Assembly: GCF_004522175.1 (NCBI RefSeq)
Contig: NZ_SDEB01000013.1
Location: 50,283-114,282, forward strand
Origin: Paracoccus ravus
GTDB taxonomy: Bacteria; Pseudomonadota; Alphaproteobacteria; Rhodobacterales; Rhodobacteraceae
DNA: 64,000 nt
Direction of reading: 5' to 3'
Shown: positions 27,973-36,266 of the stretch, in pieces
Layout of the letters: every line of letters starts with the position of its first letter
Numbering within the stretch: position 1 is the stretch's first letter
The notes under the pieces: model-generated
What the model was told of the DNA's origin: nothing
Seen by the model: only the letters and a program-made list of their open reading frames with translations
Databases searched by the model: none
Made by a program: the position numbers and the translations under genes

Positions 27973-28929
27973 ATGCTGCCGCCCATTCTTGCAAATCTGC
28001 GCCTTCCCGTCATGGCCTCGCCCATGTTCATCGTCTCGGGGCCGGAACTGGTGATCGCGCAATGCAAGGCCGGCATCATCGGCAGCTTTCCGGCACTGAA
28101 TGCCCGCGAAAAGGCGGGCGAGCCAGCGATGCTCGAGCAATGGCTGACCCGGATCAGCGAAGAGTTGGACCGGCACAATCAGGCGCATCCGGACCAGCCG
28201 GCCGCGCCTTTCGCGGTGAACCAGATCGTGCATCGCAGCAATGCGAGGCTGGAACGCGACATCGAGATCTGCCACCGCCACAAGGTTCCGATCTGGATCA
28301 CGAGCCTTGGCGCGCGTCCCGAGGTCAATGCCGCCGCGCATGATTGCGGCGGGATCGCGCTGCATGACGTGATCAACAATACCTTCGCGCGTAAGGCGAT
28401 CGACAAGGGTGCGGACGGGCTGATCGCCGTGGCGGCAGGGGCCGGGGGCCATGCCGGGCAGCAATCCCCCTTTGCCCTTGTGCAGGAGATCCGGTCGTGG
28501 TTCGACGGGCCGCTGCTGCTTTCCGGCGCGATCGCGACCGGCCGCGCCATCCTGGCGGCGCAGGTCATGGGGGCGGATATGGCCTATATCGGCAGCCCGT
28601 TCATCGCGACGGCCGAGGCCAATGCACAGCCCGATTACAAGCAGATGATCATCGAGAGCGGGGCCGAGGACATCGTCAATTCAAGCCTCTTCACAGGGGT
28701 GCATGGCAATTACCTTGCCCCTTCGATTCGCAATGCAGGGCTGGACCCGGCGGCGCTGGCCAGTGCCGACCCGACAAGTATGGATTTCGGCGCGGCCAAG
28801 GCCTGGAGCAAGATCTGGGGATCAGGCCAGGGCATCGGCGCCGTGAACGAGATTCAGCCCGCCGCCGCGCTGATCGACCGTCTTGCGGACGAATATGCGC
28901 AGGCGCGGCGGGCCGTATTCCCTGGCTGA
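27973..28929 (+). CDS. Nitronate monooxygenase-family FMN protein
   Basis: 318 aa. 2-nitropropane dioxygenase/nitronate monooxygenase fold, an FMN TIM barrel. Seen: PVMASPMFIVSGPELVIAQCKAG at the N-terminus, AGAGGHAGQQSPFALVQEIR (phosphate/FMN loop with the conserved His) and GADMAYIGSPFIAT. Members oxidise nitronates, but many homologues have no tested substrate. ATG at 27973 preceded by GGAGGAACC. It lies 76 nt after the aldo/keto reductase in the same direction, possibly cotranscribed. Confidence 0.8.
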   Translation: MLPPILANLRLPVMASPMFIVSGPELVIAQCKAGIIGSFPALNAREKAGEPAMLEQWLTRISEELDRHNQAHPDQPAAPFAVNQIVHRSNARLERDIEICHRHKVPIWITSLGARPEVNAAAHDCGGIALHDVINNTFARKAIDKGADGLIAVAAGAGGHAGQQSPFALVQEIRSWFDGPLLLSGAIATGRAILAAQVMGADMAYIGSPFIATAEANAQPDYKQMIIESGAEDIVNSSLFTGVHGNYLAPSIRNAGLDPAALASADPTSMDFGAAKAWSKIWGSGQGIGAVNEIQPAAALIDRLADEYAQARRAVFPG

Positions 28930-28947
28930 GGCGGCGGCGACGCCGCC
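28930..28947. terminator. GC-rich hairpin between convergent genes
   Basis: GGCGGCG-GCGA-CGCCGCC, directly after the nitronate monooxygenase stop and 9 nt from the phyR stop. No T-run. Confidence 0.5.
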
Positions 28948-28956
28948 CCCTGCTCG

Positions 28957-29760
28957 TCAGACCGTGCTGAGGCCCTCGGTCGAGGCAAAGAACATCGCTT
29001 GGCTCACCGCGGAGCGGACTTGTTCCTCGCTATAGGGTTTCGAGATCAGGAAAGCCGGCTCGGGACGGTTGCCGGTCAGCAGCCGCTCTGGGAAGGCGGT
29101 GATGAAGATCACCGGCAATTCGCCCATTTCCGAGAGAAGCTCATTGACCGCATCGACGCCGGACGAGCCATCGGCCAGCTGGATATCGGCCAGGATCAGG
29201 TCCGGCCGCTTGGCCTGCGCCAGCTCGACCGCCTGCTTGTGGGTGCGCGCAACGCCGGTGACGGAATGACCCATGGCCTGAACGATACCCTTCAGGTCCA
29301 TCGCGATGATCGTCTCGTCCTCGATCACCATCACCTTGCCGGCCAGCGACTGGCCCATTTCATCCACGGCGATGCGGACCAGTTCTTCCGCTTCGCTCTG
29401 GGTGATCTGCATGACTAGGGCAATCTGGTCATAGCGCAATTCCTCGATCGTGCGCAAAAGCAGCGCCTCGCGGGAATTCGGTGTCAGCCTGCGCATCAAC
29501 TGCTGTGCACGGGCCTCTTGATTGGACTGTCCATCATGGTCGACGGGCTGGCCCGAGCTTTGCCAGATCGCATGGAAAGTCCGGAAAAGGCTGACGCGCG
29601 TGTCCATCCCGTCGATCAGGCTGCGATCGGATAGAATGGCCTCGAGCGTGGCGGCGGCATAGTTGTCGCCCGCGGTCTGGCTACCGGTCAGTGCCCGAGC
29701 ATAGCGGCGCAAATAGGGCAATTCGCGGCCAATCGACTGGACCAGTTCTCCGTTTGGCAT
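28957..29760 (-). CDS. phyR: General stress response anti-anti-sigma regulator PhyR
   Basis: 267 aa. N-terminal sigma-factor-like domain (residues about 1-125, lacking promoter binding) and C-terminal receiver domain with phosphoacceptor Asp about residue 192 (LADIQLADG). When phosphorylated it captures NepR and frees EcfG. Divergent from nepR-ecfG across a 93-bp gap, the classic alphaproteobacterial layout. A TATAAT box lies 12-17 nt upstream of its ATG on the minus strand. Confidence 0.96.
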   Translation of the reverse strand: MPNGELVQSIGRELPYLRRYARALTGSQTAGDNYAAATLEAILSDRSLIDGMDTRVSLFRTFHAIWQSSGQPVDHDGQSNQEARAQQLMRRLTPNSREALLLRTIEELRYDQIALVMQITQSEAEELVRIAVDEMGQSLAGKVMVIEDETIIAMDLKGIVQAMGHSVTGVARTHKQAVELAQAKRPDLILADIQLADGSSGVDAVNELLSEMGELPVIFITAFPERLLTGNRPEPAFLISKPYSEEQVRSAVSQAMFFASTEGLSTV

Positions 29761-29771
29761 GTCATCCTCAA

Positions 29772-29777
29772 ATTATA
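29772..29777 (-). promoter_or_regulatory. Candidate -10 box of phyR
   Basis: TATAAT reading on the minus strand, 11 nt before the phyR ATG; no convincing -35 hexamer at 17 nt (GGATCA). Suggests a low-level housekeeping promoter with a very short leader. Confidence 0.4.
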
Positions 29778-29788
29778 GGTACTCACAT

Positions 29789-29814
29789 GGAACTTGATCC
29801 GATACGTAACTGTT
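29789..29814 (+). promoter_or_regulatory. EcfG-type promoter upstream of nepR-ecfG
   Basis: GGAAC at 29789-29793, then 18 nt, then GTT at 29812-29814. It fits the GGAAC-N18/19-TT consensus known for alphaproteobacterial EcfG sigma factors and implies that ecfG regulates itself. Confidence 0.75.
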
Positions 29815-29853
29815 GAAAACTGTGCGCACAAGAATTTCGGGAATAACTTAAAA

Positions 29854-30000
29854 ATGAGTGAACGGCGTGAGGATCGCAGAAAGGCGGCGATCGAGAAACA
29901 GATCGATGAAAACCTGAAACGGGTTTACGAGCAGGACTCGACCGAGAAAATCCCACCCAGATTTCTGGAACTACTTGATAAACTGAGAGAACAGGGGTGA
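29854..30000 (+). CDS. nepR: Anti-sigma factor NepR (short form)
   Basis: 48 aa. Binds and holds EcfG until PhyR-P competes. Recognised by the core IEKQIDENLKRVYEQ plus IPPRFLELLDKLRE, the two helices that grip sigma domains. It is shorter than most NepR proteins because the variable N-terminal tail is nearly absent (MSERREDRRKA). No ATG, GTG or TTG upstream gives a better start except a TTG at 29794 inside the promoter. Its ribosome site is weak. ecfG follows 7 nt after the stop. Confidence 0.9.
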   Translation: MSERREDRRKAAIEKQIDENLKRVYEQDSTEKIPPRFLELLDKLREQG

Positions 30001-30007
30001 TTTACCG

Positions 30008-30598
30008 ATGACCGGAGAGGCCAGATCGGTGCGAAGCCCGCAAAAACATTCCGATCCACGAAATGAGCTGGTCGATCATCTGCCCGCGCTGCGCGCATTT
30101 GCGCTTTCCCTGACGCGGGAAAGCTCGTCGGCTGATGATCTTGTCCAGGACACGATCGTTAAGGCGTGGACACATATCGACAAATTCCAGCCGGGCACGA
30201 ATTTGCGCGCATGGTTATTCACCATTCTGCGAAATACATTCTACTCGGCCAGGCGGAAAACAAAGCGTGAGGTCAGCGACACCGACGGCATCCATGCCGC
30301 GCGGCAGGCGACCCGGCCGGACCATGACGGAAGACTGGCGCTCAATGATTTCCGCGTCGCCTTCCAGCAGCTTCCGGATGAGCAGCGCGAGGCCCTGATC
30401 CTGGTCGGAGCATCGGGTTTCTCCTATGAGGAAGCCGCCGAGATGACCCGCGTGGCCGTGGGCACGGTCAAATCCCGGGCCAATCGCGGTCGGCGTCGTC
30501 TGGCCGAGCTTCTGAAGCTTGAGCAGGGCGAAGAACTGGACATGACCGACCGCGCGACCTTGGCGGTGATGGCGCAGAATACGCCCATAACGCGCTAG
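30008..30598 (+). CDS. ecfG: ECF sigma factor EcfG (general stress response)
   Basis: 196 aa. Group ECF15 sigma factor directing the alphaproteobacterial stress regulon at GGAAC promoters. Region 2: LRAFALSLTRESSSADDLVQDTIVKAWTH, region 2.4 NLRAWLFTILRNTFYSARRK; region 4: LPDEQREALILVGASGFSYEEAAEMTRVAVGTVKSRANRGRRRL. Overlapping ribosome site AGGGGTGA lies at the nepR stop. Followed after 11 nt by a histidine kinase gene. Confidence 0.95.
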   Translation: MTGEARSVRSPQKHSDPRNELVDHLPALRAFALSLTRESSSADDLVQDTIVKAWTHIDKFQPGTNLRAWLFTILRNTFYSARRKTKREVSDTDGIHAARQATRPDHDGRLALNDFRVAFQQLPDEQREALILVGASGFSYEEAAEMTRVAVGTVKSRANRGRRRLAELLKLEQGEELDMTDRATLAVMAQNTPITR

Positions 30599-30609
30599 GC
30601 CAGGCTCGC

Positions 30610-32397
30610 ATGCTGCGCCGGCTGCTCGAAGGGTTGGAGTTCACCAAGGGGCTGGGCTTTCGTCTTGGTGGCCTGCTGTCGCTGGCCATCCTGCCGATCG
30701 GACTGATCTCGGTCATTCAGACCCTTCACCTATCCCATGAATACGAGCGGTCGTCCGATATCGGTCTGCTGGGGCGGACCGCTACGGCGGCCGCAGGCGA
30801 ACGGGCGTTGCTGCAAGGCGCGATCGGCACGGCCGACGCGCTTGGCCCAGCGGTGCTCGAGACGATGGGCAATCCGCGCGCCTGTTCGGACATCATGCGA
30901 ACCTTCCTGCAGCGCGCGGTCAACTTTTCCTATGCGGGCTTCACCCGGCTCGACGGGATCACGGAATGCTCGTCGCTGCCCGGCACGCATCACGATATGT
31001 CCTCGGACCCGGCCTATCTGCAGTTTCGCGACGCTCCTGGAACATTGGTGACGACCAGCCGGGTCGGCGCCTCGACGGAAACGCCGTCGGTCATCGTGAT
31101 CCAGCCGCTCTATCGCGGTCAGGAACTGCTGGGACATATCGGCGTGGCCATGTCGCAAGACCTGCTGCGCTCGACTCATGTCGCGGGGCTCGAATCCGAT
31201 AATGTCCGGGTCATCACCTTCAACGCGCTTGGCCAGGTTCTGTCCGGCGCGCCGGGATCGGGCTCGATCGAGGAACTCCTGCCACGCGGCAAATCCCTGC
31301 CCTCGCTGCTTTCGCGCAGCGAGACGACCTTTTCCGACTATTCCGCGCAAGGCGAGCGGCGGGTCTTCAGCGTCGTCCCGGTGGTGCCAAGCCTCGTTTA
31401 CGCGATCGGATCATGGAACCGTTCGGAATCGGGGGCTGCGGGCATCGACCAGACCCGGCGCACGGCGCTGGTCCTGCCGCTGATCCTGTGGGGCGCCTCG
31501 CTCGCCGTGGCTTATTTCGCGGTCTATCGACTGGTTCTGCGCCACATTCGCGAATTGCGCGGACAGATGCGGCGCTTTGCGATCGGGGACCGCTCGGCGC
31601 CGCCGCCGGTGCTTCAGGACGCTCCGACCGAGATCGGGGACATGAGCGCGACATTTCACAACATGGCGCGCATCCTGATCCGGGACGAGGACGCGATGGA
31701 GGCCGCGGTCAAAGAAAAGACCGTCTTGCTGAAAGAGGTCCATCACCGGGTCAAGAACAACCTCCAGCTCATCGCCTCGATCATCAACATGCAGATCCGC
31801 ATGATCGACCACGCCGATGCCCGCCGGGTGCTGCGTTCTGTGCAGGACCGGGTGGCCTCGCTCGCGACGATCTATCGCAACCTCTATCAGGCCGAGCATC
31901 TGGATTCCGTCGAGGCCGAGCGTCTGATCGAGGACATCATCAACCAGATGGCCACCGCCTCGGTCGAGCCGGGCATCGGCCTGCGGATCGAGACCGACCT
32001 TTCCCCGCTGGTCCTGATGCCGGATCAGGCCGTGCCGCTCTCGCTCCTGACGACCGAAGCCTTCACCAATGCGCTGAAATATTCCGGCACCGGGTTGGAT
32101 GGGAGCGGCGCGTGGGTCAAGGTCAGCCTGCGACCGGACGGGCCCTCGCATGCCATACTCGAAGTGCAGAACTCGACCGGCCATGCCGCGCGGGTGAGCG
32201 AGGGAACCGGGCTTGGCAGCCAGCTGATCGAGGCCTTCGCATCGCAACTCGAAGGCAAGGCCGAGATGGAGCAGCATCCGGGCTATTTTTCACTCAGGCT
32301 GCGTTTCCGCGTCGATTCCGTGCAGAAACGGCCGGGCGGCATGGCGGGGACCGATGTCGTCCTGACCTCGGCGGCGCGGCCGGGTTCGCGGCACTAG
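30610..32397 (+). CDS. Membrane sensor histidine kinase, HisKA_2/HWE class, likely PhyR kinase
   Basis: 595 aa. N-terminal membrane helix (about residues 18-38, RLGGLLSLAILPIGLISVIQ), a 240-residue periplasmic sensing domain (Cache-like, guessed), a second helix (about 280-305), a HAMP stretch, then HisKA_2 with phospho-His in KEVHHRVKNNLQLIASIINMQ and a HATPase domain (NALKYSG, GTGLGSQLIEAF). This class commonly phosphorylates PhyR. Position downstream of ecfG supports that role, but the signal is unknown. Its stop overlaps the yihY stop on the opposite strand. Confidence 0.85.
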   Translation: MLRRLLEGLEFTKGLGFRLGGLLSLAILPIGLISVIQTLHLSHEYERSSDIGLLGRTATAAAGERALLQGAIGTADALGPAVLETMGNPRACSDIMRTFLQRAVNFSYAGFTRLDGITECSSLPGTHHDMSSDPAYLQFRDAPGTLVTTSRVGASTETPSVIVIQPLYRGQELLGHIGVAMSQDLLRSTHVAGLESDNVRVITFNALGQVLSGAPGSGSIEELLPRGKSLPSLLSRSETTFSDYSAQGERRVFSVVPVVPSLVYAIGSWNRSESGAAGIDQTRRTALVLPLILWGASLAVAYFAVYRLVLRHIRELRGQMRRFAIGDRSAPPPVLQDAPTEIGDMSATFHNMARILIRDEDAMEAAVKEKTVLLKEVHHRVKNNLQLIASIINMQIRMIDHADARRVLRSVQDRVASLATIYRNLYQAEHLDSVEAERLIEDIINQMATASVEPGIGLRIETDLSPLVLMPDQAVPLSLLTTEAFTNALKYSGTGLDGSGAWVKVSLRPDGPSHAILEVQNSTGHAARVSEGTGLGSQLIEAFASQLEGKAEMEQHPGYFSLRLRFRVDSVQKRPGGMAGTDVVLTSAARPGSRH

Positions 32398-33287
32398 GGC
32401 TGGCCGCTCTTGCGCTCGGCTTCGGCACGGGCGGCCCGGCGCAGTTCCTGCGCCGCCGCGACACGACGGTGCCGCGCGAGTTCCAGATTGATAATCGCCC
32501 CAAGCATCACGGAAAATCCGCCCAGATAGAACCACATCAGCAGCGCGATCACCGCCCCGATCGAGCCATAGATCCTGTTATAGCTGTTGAAACTGCCCAG
32601 ATAGGCGGAAAAGCCATAGCTGGCCCCGGCCCAGGCGAGGGCCGCGAAGATCGAGCCCCAGGTAAAGATCGAGGTGCGGGGCGTCTTCACGTTCGGCCCG
32701 TAGCGGAACAGGATGCCGATGACGACCAGCACGATGAAAAAGATCGCGGCCCAGGGAACGGATCCGATCAGCCATGCCCGCATGGGCACATCGGGCAGGA
32801 AATTGAAGGCGATGGGAACCACGATGATGACCGCCAGCCCCAGGATCACGACGCCGACAATGGCGAGGGTCAGCAGATAGGCCAGCAGGAAGCCCCAGAT
32901 CGTGGAATGCGACCGCACGCCATAGGCCGCGTTCAAGCCCCGGATCAGCGCATCGACCCCGGCGCGCGCCGAGATCGTCGCGATCAGGAACGAGATCGCC
33001 GTCGTCCAGCCAAGCTGGGTGCGACCCGCCGCGATAAGGGAATTGACCTGCCCGTAGATGATTTCGGCCGCGCCCGAGGGGATGAACTCATCCGTGGTAT
33101 GGACATATTCCTCGATCAGATGCGGATCATACCACAATCCCCAGAGGGCAAAGAGTGCGGCCAGGCCCGGAAACACCGCGAACATCGCGTAGAATGCGAC
33201 ACCCGCCGCGATCAGGCTCATGTGGACCTTGTCCATCCGCTCGAAGAGCGCGAGCATGAACTGCCACCAATCCCTCAGCAATGCCAC
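32394..33287 (-). CDS. YihY/virulence factor BrkB family membrane protein
   Basis: 297 aa, about six membrane helices. UPF0761-type inner-membrane protein of unknown molecular function. N-terminal DKVHMSLIAAGVAFYAMFAVFPGLAALFAL is the conserved block, and residues about 150-270 carry the remaining helices (GVVILGLAVIIVVPIAFNFL, WGSIFAALAWAGASYGFSAYL, IGAVIALLMWFYLGGFSVMLGA). The C-terminus is polar. Stop codons of this gene and the histidine kinase overlap by 4 nt, convergent. Confidence 0.85.
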   Translation of the reverse strand: MALLRDWWQFMLALFERMDKVHMSLIAAGVAFYAMFAVFPGLAALFALWGLWYDPHLIEEYVHTTDEFIPSGAAEIIYGQVNSLIAAGRTQLGWTTAISFLIATISARAGVDALIRGLNAAYGVRSHSTIWGFLLAYLLTLAIVGVVILGLAVIIVVPIAFNFLPDVPMRAWLIGSVPWAAIFFIVLVVIGILFRYGPNVKTPRTSIFTWGSIFAALAWAGASYGFSAYLGSFNSYNRIYGSIGAVIALLMWFYLGGFSVMLGAIINLELARHRRVAAAQELRRAARAEAERKSGQP

Positions 33288-33353
33288 GCCCCTCGCCGTC
33301 GGTCCCCTTTGCGAAGGCCCAGCTTCGGCGCTCGGGGGCGAATTCGCAACCGC

Positions 33354-34070
33354 CTAGACGACTTCTTCCAGGCGGTAGCGTAGCCAGACGGCCTTTTCGC
33401 CGAGCTTCGCCACGAATGCCTGATGCGCCGCCGCCTCGGCGGCGGTCAGGCGCGGGGCAAGCGGGCGGGGCCGAGGTCCGCGCGGCGTGGCCGCGCCGGC
33501 CTGCGCGCCGGGTCCGCTGCCGATGGTGATGCCGCTTTCCAGCACCAGACCCGGCTGGCGGCCGCCCCGCAGCGCCAGATAGACCTCGGCCAGCAATTCG
33601 CTATCCAGCAAGGCGCCATGCAGCGTGCGGTTCGAGTTGTCGATCCGGAAGCGTCGGCACAGCGCGTCGAGCGAATTCTGCGCGCCGGGGAATTTCCGGC
33701 GCGCCAGTTCCAACGTGTCCACCGCACGCGAATAGGGCATCGCGGGATAGCCATGCCGTGTCAGCTCGGCATTCAGGAACTTCATGTCGAACTGGGCATT
33801 GTGGATGACCAGCTTGGCGTCCGCACCGATGAACTCGACGAAATCGCCTGCCACCTGTGCGAATTTCGGCTTGTCGCGCAGGAAGTCGTCGCCCAGCCCA
33901 TGGACCTCGAAAGCCTCCTGCGGCATCGGGCGCTCGGGGTTGATATAGACGTGAAACGTCCGCCCTGTGGGCAGGTGGTTCATCAGCTCGACAGCGCCGA
34001 TCTCGACGATGCGGTCGCCGGTGGCGGGGTCGAAGCCCGTGGTTTCGGTATCCAGAACGATTTCACGCAT
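33354..34070 (-). CDS. dnaQ: DNA polymerase III epsilon subunit (3'-5' proofreading exonuclease)
   Basis: 238 aa. DEDDh exonuclease motifs: Exo[13 protein letters not shown], Exo[17 protein letters not shown], ExoIII-epsilon [15 protein letters not shown]. The C-terminus binds the polymerase alpha subunit. ATG at 34070 gives [12 protein letters not shown]; upstream frame lies inside coaE. Overlaps the coaE stop by 8 nt. Follows aroE and coaE, an order widespread near alphaproteobacterial origins. Confidence 0.96.
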   Translation of the reverse strand: MREIVLDTETTGFDPATGDRIVEIGAVELMNHLPTGRTFHVYINPERPMPQEAFEVHGLGDDFLRDKPKFAQVAGDFVEFIGADAKLVIHNAQFDMKFLNAELTRHGYPAMPYSRAVDTLELARRKFPGAQNSLDALCRRFRIDNSNRTLHGALLDSELLAEVYLALRGGRQPGLVLESGITIGSGPGAQAGAATPRGPRPRPLAPRLTAAEAAAHQAFVAKLGEKAVWLRYRLEEVV

Positions 34071-34659
34071 GGGGCCTTCCTGCCATGATCTCGCGGCAGA
34101 TGTCCATGATCGCGGCGCGCGCATCCTCAAGCGTCTCCGACGGGATCACCCAATCCGCCCGTGCGCGTTTCTCGGCATCGGGCATCTGGCGCGCAAGGAT
34201 CAGTTGGAACGCCGCTTCCGTCATGCCGGGCCTGCTCAGCACCCGAGCGCGCTGAATGTCGAGAGAGGCAGACACCACCGCCACGCCATCCATCTGTGAC
34301 TCGGTGCCGTTTTCATAGAGCAGAGGAATATCCAGTACCACGATCGGCGCATCGGCATAGCGGCGCAGGAACGCATCCCGGTCGCCCGCGACCAGAGGAT
34401 GGACGATCGCTTCCAGCCGGGAAAAGCCGCTCGGGTCCTGGGCCAGTGCCGATTTCAGCGCCGCGCGGTCGATCGCCCCTTGCTTCCAGACCCCGGGAAA
34501 GGCCGAGGCCACCTTGGCGACTGCCGCACCGCCTTTGGCGTAAAGCCGGTGGACGGCGGCATCGGCATCCCAGACCGGATGGCCCAGTTCGCGGAACATT
34601 CCCGCGGCGGTGGATTTTCCCATCCCGATGCTGCCGGTCAGGCCCAGAACGAAGCTCAT
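34063..34659 (-). CDS. coaE: Dephospho-CoA kinase
   Basis: 198 aa. Last step of coenzyme A synthesis: phosphorylates dephospho-CoA. P-loop [16 protein letters not shown] at residues 7-22, [10 protein letters not shown] and the lid with [17 protein letters not shown], all CoaE signatures. Overlaps aroE by 4 nt and dnaQ by 8 nt. Confidence 0.95.
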   Translation of the reverse strand: MSFVLGLTGSIGMGKSTAAGMFRELGHPVWDADAAVHRLYAKGGAAVAKVASAFPGVWKQGAIDRAALKSALAQDPSGFSRLEAIVHPLVAGDRDAFLRRYADAPIVVLDIPLLYENGTESQMDGVAVVSASLDIQRARVLSRPGMTEAAFQLILARQMPDAEKRARADWVIPSETLEDARAAIMDICREIMAGRPHA

Positions 34660-35507
34660 GCCAGAACGATGCGGCGCAATTCGTCATCGACCTCGGGGCG
34701 ATGGCCGAACCAGCGCTCGAAACCCGGCGTCGCCTGATGCAGGAGCATCCCCAGCCCATCGACGATCTCGCATCCGCGCGCCTGCGCTTCTTCGAGGAAT
34801 GGCGTCATCAAGGGCGCATAGACGAGGTCCGTGACCAGCGTGCCGGGCGCCAGCGCGTCGAGCGGGATGCGCAGGGCTGGCTTGCCCTCCATCCCCATCG
34901 AGGTCGCATTCACCACCGTCACCGCGCCTTCCAGCATGTTGCCGGCCTGCGCCCAGTCATAGACGACGACCTTGGCGCCGAATTCGGCGCGGATCTGCTC
35001 GGCCCGGATGCGGGTGCGGTTGGTGATGCGCAGTTCGGTCACCCCGGTCTCCAGAAGCGAGGCGACGGCGGCGCGCGCCGCACCCCCGGCCCCGATCACG
35101 GCGGCAGGCCCCAGATCCGGGATCCAGCCCGGTGCGTTCTGGCGGATATTGGCGATAAAGCCGTAGCCATCCGTATTGTCGGCATGGATCTTGCCATCGG
35201 GGCGAAAGATCAGCGTATTCGCCGCCCCGATCAGCGCGGCGCGATCCGTGACGACATCGGCCAGAGCCAACACGCTTTCCTTGTGCGGGATCGTGACATT
35301 CGCTCCGACAAAGCCCATGCGCGGCATGGCGCGAAGCACCTCGGCCAGATGCTCGGGCATCACCGGAACCGGAATGTAATGCCCGTTGATGCCATAGCGT
35401 TGCAGCCAGTGGCCGTGCAGCCTCGGCGAGCGCGAATGTGCGATCGGCCAACCGATGACACCGGCGATGGGCGAATTGGGGCGGGCGCTTTGCTGGCTGT
35501 CCGGCAT
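34656..35507 (-). CDS. aroE: Shikimate dehydrogenase (NADP+)
   Basis: 283 aa. Reduces 3-dehydroshikimate to shikimate for aromatic amino acids. Family blocks VIGWPIAHSRSPRLHGHWLQ, GANVTIPHKESVL (catalytic Lys), NTDGYGF, IGAGGAARAAVASLLE and MGMEGKPAL. The ATG at 35507 is chosen; an upstream in-frame ATG would add about 40 atypical residues. The maf gene that often precedes aroE at alphaproteobacterial origins is not here; an Rrf2 gene is 156 nt upstream instead. Confidence 0.95.
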   Translation of the reverse strand: MPDSQQSARPNSPIAGVIGWPIAHSRSPRLHGHWLQRYGINGHYIPVPVMPEHLAEVLRAMPRMGFVGANVTIPHKESVLALADVVTDRAALIGAANTLIFRPDGKIHADNTDGYGFIANIRQNAPGWIPDLGPAAVIGAGGAARAAVASLLETGVTELRITNRTRIRAEQIRAEFGAKVVVYDWAQAGNMLEGAVTVVNATSMGMEGKPALRIPLDALAPGTLVTDLVYAPLMTPFLEEAQARGCEIVDGLGMLLHQATPGFERWFGHRPEVDDELRRIVLA

Positions 35508-35663
35508 GTTTGCACTTTCTGAAGGCTGGGGCGGGGCGGCCACTCGGTAGAGATCAATATGCCGCCGAGAAGTGCAGCCCCGGCAAGGCGCGGTCAAGCC
35601 GCGCAGGAAAGCCCGCGCCCCGGGCATGGCAGAATGGCAACCTTTGCCCGGCGTGGACGGGCC

Positions 35664-36110
35664 TCAGGCCCCCGCCATTTCGGGCAATCCGCCCTCTTCG
35701 ACCAGATCGGCCAATGTGAGGCTTTCGATGAGCAGCAGATAGGACCAGAAGACCTGCCCGAACATCTTGCGCAACCGGCAGCTTGCCTCGTCGGTGCAAT
35801 CCTCGCAGCGCTGGTAGGACCGGCGCGACAGGCAGGGCAGCGGCGCGATGGGCCCATCGACCTGCCGCAGCAACTCGCCGATCGAGATTTCCTTGGGCTG
35901 CTTGATCAGGATATAGCCGCCCGAGCGGCCCCGGCGCGAGCCGACATAGCCCGCATTTCGCAGTTCCAGCATGATATGTTCGAGAAAGCGCTTGGGCGCA
36001 CCCGAGCGCAGCGCGATCTCTTCGATCGTCAGCGCGTTTCCGCCGGCGGCCACTTCATCGGCCAGCGCCATCAGGGCCTTGATGGCATATTTGGTTTTCT
36101 GCGAGATCAT
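35664..36110 (-). CDS. Rrf2-family transcriptional regulator with cysteine cluster
   Basis: 148 aa. Winged helix in residues about 1-85 (KTKYAIKALMALAD, APKRFLEHIMLELRNAGYVGSRRGRSGGY), followed by a Cys-rich segment PCLSRRSYQRCEDCTDEASCRLR and a C-terminal dimer helix. The cysteines could bind an Fe-S cluster or sense redox; which Rrf2 subgroup (IscR, NsrR, CymR or another) cannot be told. It is divergent from the sqd operon across 156 bp and may regulate it, which is inference only. Confidence 0.88.
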   Translation of the reverse strand: MISQKTKYAIKALMALADEVAAGGNALTIEEIALRSGAPKRFLEHIMLELRNAGYVGSRRGRSGGYILIKQPKEISIGELLRQVDGPIAPLPCLSRRSYQRCEDCTDEASCRLRKMFGQVFWSYLLLIESLTLADLVEEGGLPEMAGA

Positions 36111-36180
36111 GGAAATTCAATAATGTCCGCGGGGCAGGCTTGCAATCGTTTCACATAAATTCCCGTCCGGCAGTTTGAAT

Positions 36181-36209
36181 GGAACACAATACCGTCTTCA
36201 AAGCGTTAT
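36181..36209 (+). promoter_or_regulatory. Candidate EcfG-type promoter before sqdB
   Basis: GGAAC at 36181-36185, 18 nt, then CGTTAT at 36204-36209. Similar to the nepR promoter but with one base more spacing, so the match is weaker. Lies 57 nt before the sqdB ATG. Confidence 0.45.
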
Positions 36210-36266
36210 CTTTCTGACACATCCCGCGCGCATTTCTGGCCGCGCAAAAAGAAGAGGGGGACGAAA

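Noticed and set aside
29794..29853. TTG start extending NepR by 20 residues
   Set aside because: It falls inside the EcfG promoter between its -35 and -10 parts, and the added sequence lacks NepR character.
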